The translations under genes were made by a program, and so were the position numbers. The notes under the pieces are model-generated. The model was not told where the DNA came from and ran no database searches. It saw nothing but the letters and a program-made list of their open reading frames with translations. Shown here piece by piece: positions 20,898 through 32,500 of a stretch of DNA of 64,000 nt (positions within the stretch are counted from its first letter, which is position 1; every line of letters starts with the position of its first letter). The stretch lies in the NCBI GenBank assembly GCA_019096195.1, contig JAGTXK010000139.1, positions 62,001-126,000 of the forward strand, given 5' to 3'. Source of the stretch: Boletus sp. NGJ. Taxonomy: Eukaryota; Basidiomycota; Agaricomycetes; Boletales; Boletaceae.

Positions 20898-23800
20898 ATG
20901 GCTCGGCGACCGTCGACGGTGTCGGTAGCCTCCTTGGCTTCATCCAGAGTGCCGTTGGAATCCTTACGGTCACCAAGTGCAGCATCCGTTCTTTCTCCAC
21001 CTGCAACCAAATTATCACGAGCGATTTCACAATTCAGCAGTCTTACTTCCAGCAAATCGCAGGACGATATTGTAGACATCGAACCAGATGAGCTCTTTGC
21101 AAAATACACCATATTCGAGGTCAAGGCGAGGCAAGCCCAGCTGAGGTACAACGTGTCTCATTCATACTGGACCTGTTGACCGAATTTGCGACTAGGGCTG
21201 ATGCCGAGGCAAAGCAGGAAGACCTTCGAATCATGGTTGGGTGCGTGGAGGTGTTTTTAACGTGTCCCGTTTCCTGACGGTACTTGGAAAGCGCAGGGAA
21301 CGATACCGTGATCTACTCCAAGCCTCCTCTTCCATCATCTCCATTGCAACGTCTGCGAAGCGCGTACAAGAAGCGCTAAAGGAAACTACAACTGCGATTC
21401 GGTCCCAAAGGGTGCCTAGCATCCAGAATCATGTCTCACAAAGCGGCAAGGACGGTGAGTTAACGCGACCTTCTTCGCTCGCGTGTCTTAACCGCTCTAG
21501 CATCTAGATTCGCACTTGCAGATGCTGCAGGTACTTTCGGCGCATATAAAACTACTTTTGGATGCACCGGAGCATTTATGGCGGTTGATTGAACGTGAAA
21601 AGTACTTTCAAGCTGCTTGGCTGTTTCTTCTCGCGCGCGTCGTTCATCGAGCCTTGATTCGTGACGACGCTCAGGATGATGAAAGCTGGACACAACGCGG
21701 CATTGATGTACTGGTCAGCTACAAACCCAAGTTGCTAAACATTTCTGACAAGTTTTGCCGCAGGAGCGATTCTCTTTAATTCAGCGACAGTGGGAGACCG
21801 TATCCCATTTCCGTACTCAGATCATACATAGGGCAACGTTGTCACTGAGGCAGTATGATAGAACATGCGAAGTTCGTCATCTATTTTTTTCTTGTGTTAT
21901 ATTTATGTAGAATATAACATCCTTTGTTTCAGGAAACCTGTGCTACCCTTCTAACGTTTCATATTCTCGACTCTCGACCACTTACGGAGACTTTGACGAT
22001 TTACCTTTCCCAACGGACACGAACTCTGAATGCTCTACTTGCCAAGGGTCTTGATATTCGCGAACAACTCAGCAACGGCCTGCTGGTGAACGGTGGTCCC
22101 CCAGAAGCTCGGAAGATTTCTGAAAGCGCAACAAATCTTCCTGCGAAGGCCGTTGCGATTGCTGTCAAGAATTTGACAAGAACGACTTTAGAGGCGATCT
22201 CACGCACAATTTACACCGCCCGCGCGGTCTTCGGTACCTCTGCCTCGGCACGCTCTCTGGCTGCAAGTGTGCTCGACAGCATACAGTCCGAACCTTCATC
22301 TGCCCCCTCAGCTACCCTTCCTCCTGAGCTGCTCTTAAACACTCAAGCAGTTTTGAACTCGCTTCCCTCGTCTACTTATGTTTCTCTCCTGCCTGTGAAT
22401 ATCCGAGCATACCGACCCTTTGTTGACCTGTCATCTGTTTCATCTTCACTTCCACAGGATGTGTTGTGTGATAAACTGGGAGGTTGGTTTGATCAATCCA
22501 CAGCAAACCTCCGCGGCGCATTTGACAAGTGGCTTGCATCGCTCGATGTAGTGGGTGCCGTTTGGATGGTCCGATCATCATTGCGGAGGTGGATAGCACA
22601 TTCGGGCCTCGAGGCACCTGAAATAGTCTATCTCACCGAGCTCCTGGATGAAGTATTCGGCACGCGGATCACGGGCATTTGGAAGGCGGTACTTGTGCGT
22701 GCAGAAAAAGAGTTCTTGAAAACACTCGGGTCTCTAGGATCTGACGAGGAGGGTGCGGAAACCATCTAGAACTTGTGGATGACTCTATACTCACGTCGCT
22801 CAGACATGTTCTCGCCCCTTTGCTGCCTGTATCGTTCCCCGCCGGTTATTCAGCCTACGCCCGGAAGTGGAACTTCATCCTTCGACCCTAGCTTTAACAC
22901 GTACAAGGCGGTATTGACGCAGCGCCTCGAGGGGAGGACCCCACGGCTGCACGAAACCTTGCGAACCCTGGAGGATGCTGCTGCTTCGTTGCAGAAGGAT
23001 CTGTCTAGAATAATTGCAGATGGTGATGGTGAAAGCAGCCAGTACGTCGTGATAGTTGTGACTTTGCCATAACTCTCATATTTCCTGTGCTACAGGAGGT
23101 TGGTCGTAGACCTTACTGGAGTGTATCGTCCAGAGGCGCAAGCAATGTGTGCCAGGGTGGTGTCAGCACTTAAAGCCTCTTCTCAGGAGCTCATGGCTAA
23201 TCCTAATCCTGGTAAGTTGGACGTTTTACGACATGCCTTAATCTAAACCCTGCGAAGACATCAATACGAAGATGAACAGATTGGTTTTTTATGCTCACGT
23301 AGCGAAAGAACTCTCTACTTCACCTTTCGTTTGCAATATTGGGTGCGATCAGGCCGTAGTAACCAGTGAGTGGCTGGTATATATTTGCTCTGTGAAGTAT
23401 TCACGCCGTGTCCTCGAGGCTTCCGAGAGGAAATGAACGCGCTGTTTGAACGAATCATGTCACGTTGGGAAGAATATATCGTCTCCAAGTTGGTGTCGTA
23501 TTATGCCCACAACGCAATCATTTGGCAGACACACCCTGGTATGTTACTTGTTCGTCGTTGGATCCCCCGGTATGTTAATTCTTGTATAGGATTCACGTGT
23601 ATGCACCCATCTCCGCCGATGATGGAATGTCTATACTTGCTGTCTTCTTCCATACATAACCTGGGCATGAGTCATCACCAGCCATACCTGATGACTATCC
23701 CTCAAAGGATGATCACCAAGTTTTCAGCCGCATTCGTCCGGAGCATCGGTGACGGAGACTCTCTGGACCTGCTCCAAGTTCTGTATGACGTTTCGTTCCT

Positions 23801-24184
23801 ACGCCACCTTGGCTCCAAGTGGAAAAATGCAGAAGTGGCAACGTTGGAACCCGCAATCGACCGATTACGTTCACACGTGTGTCTGTCTCATTTTGCTCTG
23901 TGGAATGGTCCGCTAATGTCCTAGCGTTGTCATAGTTGACTGATCCTTCTAAATACGACCCGGACGGCAGTGCGTCGGAGTGCCTCTCGAGGACGCAGAT
24001 GCTTATATCGGCTCTCCTGCCACCCGTACCTGAGGCGGCTGAAGTTGTACCCAAAGAGAACGGCGACAAAATGGCTGGGGTGCTGACATATGGTGTGCCT
24101 GTGGTGGATTCCCATTTTGTTCCCGCAGTCGAACTTGCACCGCCATCATCGCGGTTTCCCCTTTTACTCGTTGATGCTCGATGA
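20898..24184 (+). CDS. COG1: Conserved oligomeric Golgi complex subunit 1
   Basis: Subunit of the COG tether, which captures vesicles in retrograde intra-Golgi traffic. The gene has ten or more exons; the early ones are 20898-21145, 21196-21240, 21297-21454, 21508-21713, 21764-21871 and one from 21933. The family core is clear: DELFAKYTIFEVKARQAQLR, then DAEAKQEDLRIMVGERYRDL near residue 100 and LLLDAPEHLWRLIE, which match the COG1 pattern of a short helical motif followed by (E/D)AKQEELR-(M/L)VGERYRDL. A 51 nt GT-AG intron ending at the AG just before 22812 removes an apparent frame break near 22750. The remaining exons run through GRTPRLHETLRTLEDAAA and RLVVDLTGVYRPEA to the end near PLLLVDAR. 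Later exon borders (23.1-23.9 kb) were followed only roughly. Confidence 0.88.
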
Positions 24185-24699
24185 TCGATGAAGAGGAGCA
24201 AATTCATCGTGTACGGCAGCATGTTCCTTCTGTTTATCTTGCTTCGCGCTATCACTCATTTATCTGAGCTTGAAACACCGAATGCACATTCTTGCGGTCG
24301 AATATCCCCCTATTCTAAGGTCAAGCCTCTGTTTATTTCCGGTCAATATGGCTACATCGATGTTGGATCTACGAGGATCTGCGTGGCGACCCGGTGAATT
24401 GATACCAGGCGATATCCTATCAGGGCGAGCCTCCTTCGAGCGCGCTCTTGTGTGGGCCCATCCGGGACTTGACCTTTGCTCTCCATGACACGTCTGCACA
24501 GGGTACTATAACGCGAGACACCGGGTGATCGTAATCCCTTTCCCTGGTCGATGCCATATATTTGCTAGTTCTACCGCTTCGATCTGCTACCCTTGCCTTC
24601 AAGATCCGCTGTCAGTGAAAAATAATGCCAGGTACGCGCTTCCAAGCATCCTGGTTGTATGATCAAGTTATGACAGTTTGAGGCAGACAATCTGTATTC
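24185..24699. other. Intergenic, COG1 to seven-helix gene
   Basis: About 500 bp with no recognised coding exon. A 47-codon frame starting at 24346 could be a first exon of the next gene, but no consistent splice connects it. Confidence 0.3.
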
Positions 24700-25968
24700 G
24701 CCTGATCTCCAGCATTTAACCCCCGTGTATCTTGCTCTGCTCATTAGCGGGGGTCAGGTTGGCCTCCCAATCGTAGTTTTGACTGCTTCGACGTACAGGA
24801 AGGTGTCCTGGCACCCGACCATCATCAATTTTTGCGTCACCTGGATTGTATACTCGATCATCTACTGTCTGTAGTAAGTGACGGGATCACTTGCGCATGC
24901 GACACGACTCATCGCTGCGATAGCCTATATGCTGGGGCCGGTGAAGATGATCACCTCAGAATATGTATGGTACAAGCTAGCATGATCCAGGGTGCGGCCC
25001 CAATGTATGTGGCGTCTTTTGGAGAACAGTGGCAACCTTCTAAGCTTGGGGCACTATTGTCAGGGCAGTTGTCGCTGGACTAGCGGTCGTTCTTCACGTG
25101 AGGCTCCAGTCAACCGCCCCTGCAGTCCACTGATGAGTTGCCTTGCAGACGTGGACGACGTTGCAGTGTTTGGAGTGTACCGTCCTTGACCGCATTCCTC
25201 GAACGCTGTATTTACTTCTGGTATTTGGCGGTTCCTGTGGGAACTTCGCATCATGATTTTGACGACTCGTGCCAGATGTTCGGCACGCCTTACCTGGTCT
25301 TCGTCATCTTTTCGTTGGGCGCTGGGACTGTGAGTGCCAACTTGAATTTTTGGACTGCCCTCATTAAACCTTGATTGGGGACTTAGCTTGTTATGTCACA
25401 GCCGCAGTCGGTGAGTTCAAACGGGCTATATTGTATCATTCGAATCGGGCACCCGTCAGTTGACCCGTGAATCATATAGTGTAGTTCCGTACTGACCGCT
25501 ATTACATGCAGGGCCGTCGTTCCGTCCTTTTGCGCCGCAGTGATGGCCATAATCCTCACTTTGGAAGGTATGATTAATCAATGATAGCACGTTCAAATCA
25601 TTCTCTTCACGGATTATGCAAGGTGTCATAACGGTCCAATACTACCGTCATTGGCAGGTTATCAAGACGTCCTTCCCACTCGCTGCTCGGCCGCCGTCAC
25701 GCTCGCTCTGCTTTCGGGTTGGCCTCTTCTGCCTCTACTCATGCGTTACTTTCACGTAAGTCTGCCTCGCCTCAAGTGCCTGCCCCTAATAAATAGAATC
25801 AAGCTCTGCGATACTTTTCTTGAGCGACATGCAAACAGAGGTGACATATATGCTGCCAGCTGCTCGTAGGGTCCGTTTATCGTCACTCCGCTTGCGCTGC
25901 TCACTTTGATTCCAGTTCCACTAGGCGCGCTCATCGTCTTCGGCTTGCGGGAGGCACGTTGTCCTTGA
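24700..25968 (+). CDS. Seven-helix membrane protein of a fungal family, start unresolved
   Basis: Resembles a large agaricomycete family of predicted seven-helix, receptor-like proteins of unknown function. Visible pieces in order: LTPVYLALLISGGQVGLPIV, then STYRKVSWHPTIINFCVTWI leading into a second helix, ICMVQASMIQGAAPM, AVVAGLAVVLHVRLQ, YLVFVIFSLGAGT, PSFCAAVMAIILTLE and, at the end, FIVTPLALLTLIPVP followed by LIVFGLREARCP. The WHPT.INFC.TW motif is the most family-like part. Introns of about 50 nt separate them (for example 24872-24922). The start codon and two of the middle junctions could not be settled, and the C-terminus is shorter than I would expect, so the gene may be decaying or simply diverged. 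It is not a STE3-type pheromone receptor: no resemblance to that family was seen. Confidence 0.5.
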
Positions 25969-26392
25969 TGAAATGTTATTCATATTCTTAGTACCGTGAT
26001 ACAGGGCGTAACATCTTTATGGACGACCGTTTTGCGCAGGCGAAAGCACTCGAGCTCGTCATTTGATTTGGAGGTACCAAGCGCGAGAGCCGCTTCAAGA
26101 TCTGATCCCGCGCTGTTGCCAATCCAACTCTCCGAGGAAACACCAAGAGCACCCAGCGTGCCAGTGTGACGAGGCTGATTGATGTGCCGCTCCTTTGCTC
26201 GCACAATCAGACACGCATCATTTGTTACACTCATTGACCCACAACACAGACGACGAGCGACATTGCACCACCGAGGCAGGTGCAGAATCAAGCAACAGCG
26301 GTCGTTGTTGACGTAGGGAAGGAGTGAAGTACAAGGGATCGAAGGACTCGGAGTAAGAGGCACGAGATGATATAAGGTGGAGGGGAGATAGA
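25969..26392. other. Intergenic, convergent 3' regions
   Basis: About 420 bp between the seven-helix gene (plus) and SEC61-gamma (minus). Open frames here continue from an unspliced SEC61-gamma reading and are not genes. Nothing else is evident. Confidence 0.4.
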
Positions 26393-26812
26393 CTATGCAC
26401 CACCACTGTCACCATCAACTCAATATGATACAAACGTGGATATTGATAGAGTACGCACACAAGTATGTTGTTTCTGCGAATATTTAAGACCGGCACGAGG
26501 CAAGAGGACAGTGTAGGACTTACATTGGGATGTGAACGAGTTTGACAAAGTAACCAATGAATCCCATAACAGCAAAACCAATTGCGACCGCTCTGCAAAT
26601 CTGGGTGAACTCTGGAAACAAGGCTTGAATAATTGGCTCGGGGAGGGAAGTTAGACCGAATACCTTTTTGCGAAGGCTTTGTGCAACGTGTCAAGAACTA
26701 GATAACCAGTGAGCGAGTGTTTCCTGTAAGCGCAGAGTGCATGACAGACCTGGTTCCCATCCTTGATGAATTGTTGGGGAACTTCAAAGAACTCCTTGAG
26801 TTTTTCAGACAT
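26393..26812 (-). CDS. SSS1: SEC61 gamma subunit of the ER translocon
   Basis: Single-pass tail-anchored subunit of the Sec61 protein-conducting channel in the ER membrane. Five exons on the minus strand (26750-26812, 26664-26697, 26524-26611, 26459-26473, 26393-26405) give a 70-residue protein, the usual family length. It reads [59 protein letters not shown] and INNILVGGA, almost the canonical sequence. The last two exons are 15 and 13 nt; the final one encodes only the end of Val, Gly-Gly-Ala and the stop, and using its AG restores the conserved ending. Reading on without the last intron gives a spurious 70-codon extension. SEC61 is a known syntenic neighbour of agaricomycete HD loci. Confidence 0.93.
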
Positions 26813-27030
26813 GGTGGTGTTTGTGGTCCAGGAAATGTCAAACGAAGCAGACGTGTCCACACGAGCACACCATTTCCCACGAATTCACTCTTTTCCAAGG
26901 TATCTGGCAAGCCTACTCCGAGTCGTAAAGCGCTGGAAGGTATCGTCTCTATTGATCTGGCTATGCGCTTTATCCACTAAAAGATTCGCCAGAGAACTAC
27001 AGGACGCGTAGACGACCTTTGGGCGCATGA

Positions 27031-29322
27031 ATGTCCTTTAGCCGCGCTTCTTCTCAGTTAGAACGGATCGCAATCAACGTTCACCGCTCGGTCAGTCGCC
27101 GCACTACCAAGCAACGGACTGTGGTCACGCCAGACATCAGAAGATGGCTGACCACAACTCATACGAGGTTTACACACTGTTCTGCTACTCCCATCAGCCC
27201 TTCTGGTGATGTATCACGAGCGCCATCGAACAAGCTAACCGCGATTCATTTCCACATCAACCAAGTGCTCAACACTCTACCGGAGAGCTCTACCGACAAG
27301 GCTGCGTTGTCGGCGGATGAAGTTATGCGCATTCTCGGCACGCTCGCCGCCTCTGCTAGGCAACAGGATTTGGCCTTGATCGAAATCATACTTGGCCAGT
27401 TGACGCCTCTATGCGGTCTTCGCGTCGATGCTGACGTTCACAACCATATCCTGCAAGGGTTGATGAAGAACGGTAATGTCCAGACCCTCCTCAACTGGCT
27501 TAGCCAAATGCACGAGAAGCCAGGGAACGTCCGACCTTTTCTCGAGCACTGGCACGCGTTTCTCAACTACTGCGCGGACAGTGGCCAACCCAAAATCATA
27601 CGACATGCCATGTCGAAGATGGCTCACTCGGGACGCAAACCCAATAACAATACCTTTAGGATATTCTTCAGGGCGTTGTTTAACTCGGGCGCTCCCGTCA
27701 GCGAGTTCTACAGTGCTTTCGATCGAATAGAGAACTATTCCTTTCGCTATGACGAAAGCCTCGCAGAAATGCTTTTCGAAGGCTTTATGAAGTTCAACGA
27801 GCCCCAACAAGCCGTCGAGGTGAAGGAAGAGTTCCAGAATCGATTTAGCAAACGCGTCGTCAAATCAAATGCTATCCAAGCGGAATGGGAGGAAAGTTTA
27901 GAAAACGAGGTTGAAAAGTGTGGTATCGAATCAGCGGTCAGGCTATGCGAGGATTTCCGGAGGGAAGGGTACAAGGTTGCATCGCATAGCCTTACCGTAA
28001 TGCTACGCTCCAGTCGCCAGGTCGCCGATCTGGAGTACGCGGAAGCGGCCTTGGGGATGAAAGCTGGTCCATTGCAATGGTCGATTCTGGTCGGCAATGC
28101 CGTCCAGGCAGGTGACCTCCCCGGTGCTGACTCAATCTACCGTCAATTCGGGTTGCGCGGATTGACGCCGGATGCCCCCCTTATCCAACCTCTTGTTGCT
28201 GCTCTTTGCGAATCTGCCTTCCGGAGCCACGACGACGGACCAGTAGACCAAGCACTAGAACTTTATCGGGAACTTTCCCTTGCGAACCCACCATCATCTT
28301 CCAATGCTACCACGACACGACAGTTCGGTCGTCAGCGTTCACTGGGGCCCGATGCCTACATGTACGGGACTCTCCTCCGTGCCATGGCGAACTCGGTCGA
28401 CGTGCAAAAGTATTCCCAACTCGCCGTAGATCTTCTTGCGGATATGGAAGCCAGAGAGATCAAGCCCGATGGCCATGTCGCCGTCGCCTCACTTATCGTC
28501 ATGGCCATGCGCTCTTCGTCCAGTTTTGACGACGCTCTCACGGCGTACAGAAAGGTGATGGGAAATGAAAACCCAAAGAATGTCGGCGTCAAAGGATACC
28601 GGTGGATCCTCTACGTTCTTTCCCGCCTCTCCTTTGACCACGAACATGCCTTCCCGCCCATCTGGCACTACTTTGAGATCGTCAAAGACATGAGTCGGTC
28701 AGGGGTCGAGATTACCCCATACGTCTACGCATCACTTCTAAGGCGGCTCGCCAAGCTCGCAGAAGGCACTTCCGGAGAAGATAGCCGCAGACTCGCTGCG
28801 TCCGTCCGCAGAGTACACGACCACCTCACCCTCGATCCCTCCATTACTCCCGATACCCTACTCTGGAATCAGCTAATGGACGCATACCAGCGCGTCGGTC
28901 TCTTTGTCGAAGCGTACAGAGTCTGGGAGGTACTCCTGATCAGTGAGACGTACGATCACGCGAGCGTCTCGATCATCTTGGATGCATGCGGGTACGCCAA
29001 CGCATGGCCGCTCGCAGAACAAGTGATCAAGAAGCTCTCCGAACGATCCTTTCCCCTCAACCAGGGCAATTGGAACGCATATGTAGAGTGCATGTGTCGG
29101 AATGGGATGTTGAATGATGCTGTCAAGATGGTCTGTCTGGAGATGGGGAAGAACCAAAAAGACGTCAAGCCGAACTCGGCGACTGCTCAGGTACTCCTGA
29201 CATTTGCGACGAGGACGAACCAGCAGGACGAGGTCGCTATGCGCCTACAGCGGTATCTTCCCGAGCTGTGGGAGAGCCTCCCTGCTGATCTTGGAGGGTT
29301 CGTTATCAAGCCAGGGGCGTAG
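27031..29322 (+). CDS. Pentatricopeptide-repeat protein, probably mitochondrial
   Basis: Intronless 763-residue protein, unusual in this intron-rich window. The N-terminus is rich in Arg and Ser (SFSRASSQLERIAINVHRSV) and fits a mitochondrial targeting sequence. From about residue 120 it has repeated helical pairs of the PPR type, for example DADVHNHILQGLMKNGNVQT, KPNNNTFRIFFRALFNSGAP, LGPDAYMYGTLLRAMANS, EITPYVYASLLRRLAKLAEG and PDTLLWNQLMDAYQRVG. PPR proteins bind organellar RNA; the target here is unknown. The start ATG at 27031 is followed at once by the targeting-like sequence; an ATG four bases upstream is out of frame. It lies about 200 bp from SEC61-gamma's start, with which it is divergent. 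Confidence 0.82.
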   Translation: MSFSRASSQLERIAINVHRSVSRRTTKQRTVVTPDIRRWLTTTHTRFTHCSATPISPSGDVSRAPSNKLTAIHFHINQVLNTLPESSTDKAALSADEVMRILGTLAASARQQDLALIEIILGQLTPLCGLRVDADVHNHILQGLMKNGNVQTLLNWLSQMHEKPGNVRPFLEHWHAFLNYCADSGQPKIIRHAMSKMAHSGRKPNNNTFRIFFRALFNSGAPVSEFYSAFDRIENYSFRYDESLAEMLFEGFMKFNEPQQAVEVKEEFQNRFSKRVVKSNAIQAEWEESLENEVEKCGIESAVRLCEDFRREGYKVASHSLTVMLRSSRQVADLEYAEAALGMKAGPLQWSILVGNAVQAGDLPGADSIYRQFGLRGLTPDAPLIQPLVAALCESAFRSHDDGPVDQALELYRELSLANPPSSSNATTTRQFGRQRSLGPDAYMYGTLLRAMANSVDVQKYSQLAVDLLADMEAREIKPDGHVAVASLIVMAMRSSSSFDDALTAYRKVMGNENPKNVGVKGYRWILYVLSRLSFDHEHAFPPIWHYFEIVKDMSRSGVEITPYVYASLLRRLAKLAEGTSGEDSRRLAASVRRVHDHLTLDPSITPDTLLWNQLMDAYQRVGLFVEAYRVWEVLLISETYDHASVSIILDACGYANAWPLAEQVIKKLSERSFPLNQGNWNAYVECMCRNGMLNDAVKMVCLEMGKNQKDVKPNSATAQVLLTFATRTNQQDEVAMRLQRYLPELWESLPADLGGFVIKPGA

Positions 29323-29518
29323 AGTTGGTAGACACGAAAGTAATATAATCATTAAACGTTTGGATGTCATCGGATTGGTTGTGTAGTGGTAGGTACAATA
29401 TTTGCGAGTGATATCATACAGGGCGTGTGGTTGAACATGACGCGTGCGACGACGAGAAACCCACTATAAGACCTAACGCTGTCGTCTAGGATGATGTCTA
29501 AAAAGATAATAAATGTAC

Positions 29519-32500
29519 TCAGGATGATGCTAGTTCTTCCACTGAGGAGCAGTCACACTTGAGGAAAACATCCAATCAGCAATGAAAACTTGACAACACC
29601 GAAACCCTTGAACTTACGACAAGGTTGAGGTCACCGTAAAGCTTCAGCCACATCGATCAGCTCAGAGAACGAGAGTGCGTATTAGGTACCCACCATCATC
29701 AACACGGGAGACCGTCGGCCAGAATTTCTTCTCTCGCAGCCAGGGCATTGGGTAAGCAGCCTCTTCTCGAGAGTATGGACTGCGGCAAGTTATGAACATT
29801 GTTCATCACGGTAAAGAGGCGAAGACCCACCGATTCCATTCCTTGTCGGACAGAACAATAGCGGAGAGCGGATGAGGAGCATTTCTAAGGAGGTTGTTGT
29901 CCCTGGGCTGTTTCCCTGAAATAATGTCATCGACCTCCTTGCGAATTTGAATCATGGCGTCACAAAATCTACGTGAAATAGGCAAGATTATGATTCACGG
30001 ATACGACCTCCAGACGATGCAACCAACCTGTCTATTTCCTCAAGAGTCTCCGACTCGGTAGGTTCAATGAGCATACATGTCGAAATGGGCCACGAGCAAG
30101 TTGGTGGATGGAATCCATAATCCTTTCAACAACATATGATTCAGCTTCATCGTTACACTCAGCAGGTCTGATTTACTCACCTGCAGTCTCTTGGCGAAAT
30201 CTGTGACCTTCAAACCAGCAGCTTTATCAAACTCTGCAAGGTCAATCAACAACTCATGTGCAACATGGCCGTTGGCATTCTTAAACCGAATGGTGTAATG
30301 TGTTGCGAGTCTTTGGGCCATGTAATTTGCATTGAGGAGCGCAACGTTGGTTGATTGAGATAGACCATTGCCGCCTAGCATTTTGATATAGGCCCAGGAG
30401 ATTAAAAGGATGGAAGCGCTTCCAAAGGGCCCGGCGGAGACCGCACTTATTGCATTGTCTCCACCAATTTCGACGAGCGGGTGAGAAGGCAGGAATGGAG
30501 CGAGATGCTCAGCAACGCAGATGGGGCTAAAAAAGGATGTTGAGAGACATTGAGTATTGGTTTGAATGCTGTCACTCACCCGACCCCGGGTCCTCCACCG
30601 CCATGGGGACTGGTGAAATGGTCAGACTCGCCTCTGCAAAGGTGATGATACACGCATACATCGCAAAAGTTTTGTGGAGGTTGAGGTGGCACACATCTCC
30701 ACCGCAAACGGCGGGATTCGTCAACCCAACTTGAGCATTTAGATTTGCACCATCCAAGTACACCTGTCCGCCGTTTTCATGGATGATCTTGCATGCATAT
30801 GCAACGCCATCTTCGAACACACCGAATGTCGAAGGGTACGTGATCTACGGGTCCTCCAGATAAGGCAGGCGGTAGGTGTGGGAAAATAGGACCTACCATG
30901 CATGCGGCCAGGTTATCCTTGTGCTTCTCAGCTTTAGCCTTGAGATCAACGAGATCAAGGTTTCCATCTGCATGGGTTTTGACGGGGACAACTTTTAAAC
31001 CAGCCATGACAGCGGACTACAGCGATAATGTAAGCTTGACAATGCCTTTTTGCACAAGGATCCAACGTACAGCGGGGTTGGTACCATGAGCGCTTAAAGG
31101 GATCAGGCATACATCACGATGACCCTCACCACGCGACCGGTGGTACGCGCGAATGACGGTTAAACCAGTGTACTCGCCAGCAGCACCTGAATTTGGTTGG
31201 ACGGAGCACGAGTGGAATCCGGTGATCTTGCAGAGGTCTGCCTCGAGTTCCTATGCGCACCATCAGTCTCACAAACAACACGTGTCACAGATTTGAAAGT
31301 ACCTTGATGATCTGCCTATACCCCCCCTACCTGGTCAACTGGAGCAAATGGGTGCACACCACCAAATTCTGGCCAAGTCAGAGGGATCATGCTGGAGGTA
31401 CTGTTTAGTTTCATTGTACAGCTGCCGAGGGGAATCATGGTATGGACGAGTGACAGGTCCTTGGATGCAAGATGGAAGATGTAGCGGAGCATCTCGGTCT
31501 CGGAGTGGTGTGAGTTAAACACACGATGGGGAAGGAACTCGGAGGTGCGGACAAACGACGAAGGAATGGCAGCGGTGGTTGGCTCGGGAATGCTGGAAAG
31601 AACTCCTGTAGGTCCCGAGGCGGCCGTAGCAAATATGCTAACTAGGGTTTGAAGGTCTTCATGAACGACGGACTCGTCAAGGGTGATGCCAACGTGTGTA
31701 CTATCCACCCTCCGAAGGTTGATGAACTCGAGAGCAGCTGCAGCGTGGACAACTTCTGCATTCTTGCAGACGGGGGATACGTCGATCGTCAAGGTGTCAA
31801 AGTAGGCGCCATTGATGACTTTGAACCCTAGACGCTCGACGCTGGCATGAAGAAGCTGGGTGAACAGATGAACTTTCTTCGCGATGCGTGTCAGACTGGC
31901 TGGACCGTGATAGATGGCATACATGGCAGCCATGTTTGCGAGAAGGGCCTGGCTAGTACAGATGTTGCTGGTCGCCTTCTCTCGACGGATGTGTTGCTCT
32001 CGGGCTAATTATAAAGGTGAGATTTCATTCAATGTGGGGGTCAAATCACTGACTCTGCAAAGCCAGCCTGTATGCTAGGTTGCCCATCGTATCCTTGCTA
32101 CGCCCAATTAAACGACCGGGCATCTTCCTCTTCAGACTGTCCGTGACGGCAAAGAACGCGCCGTGGGGACCTCCGTAGCCTGCCGGTACACCAAAGCGCG
32201 CCGAATTGCCCAAGACGATGTCAGCACCCCATTCGCCAGGTGGAGTGAGCAAAGTCAAGGCAAGAAGATCGGTGGCGCAGACGACCAGTGCACCGCTGGC
32301 ATGAACCTGGTTTACAAGTTCCCGATGGTCGGAAATTTGGCCATTGACATCAGGGGTATTGAAGGAGGACACCTGCGAGGTCGGCGCGTAGCTCTGGGTC
32401 GTTGATTGCTGTGGTGACATCACCAACGAGGAGACGGATACCGAAGCCCTCGGCGCGAATGCGAAGGACGGCGATGGTCTGGGGAAGAACGGCATTATCG

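Noticed and set aside
20407-21030. 207-codon minus-strand frame across TMEM115-like and COG1
   Set aside because: It crosses the last TMEM115-like exon and the first COG1 exon on the opposite strand; both of those are well supported.
22740-22812. Apparent frameshift in COG1 after SDEE
   Set aside because: A 51 nt GT-AG intron (donor just after GAGGAGG, acceptor CGCTCAG) joins the two frames, so no break is needed.
24700-25968. STE3-type pheromone receptor (P/R mating locus)
   Set aside because: Helix sequences and the WHPT.INFC motif do not resemble STE3, and no pheromone precursor with a CaaX end was seen nearby.
26218-26458. Long C-terminal extension of SEC61-gamma
   Set aside because: It is read-through of the last intron; splicing at GGTGACAG restores the canonical ILVGGA end.
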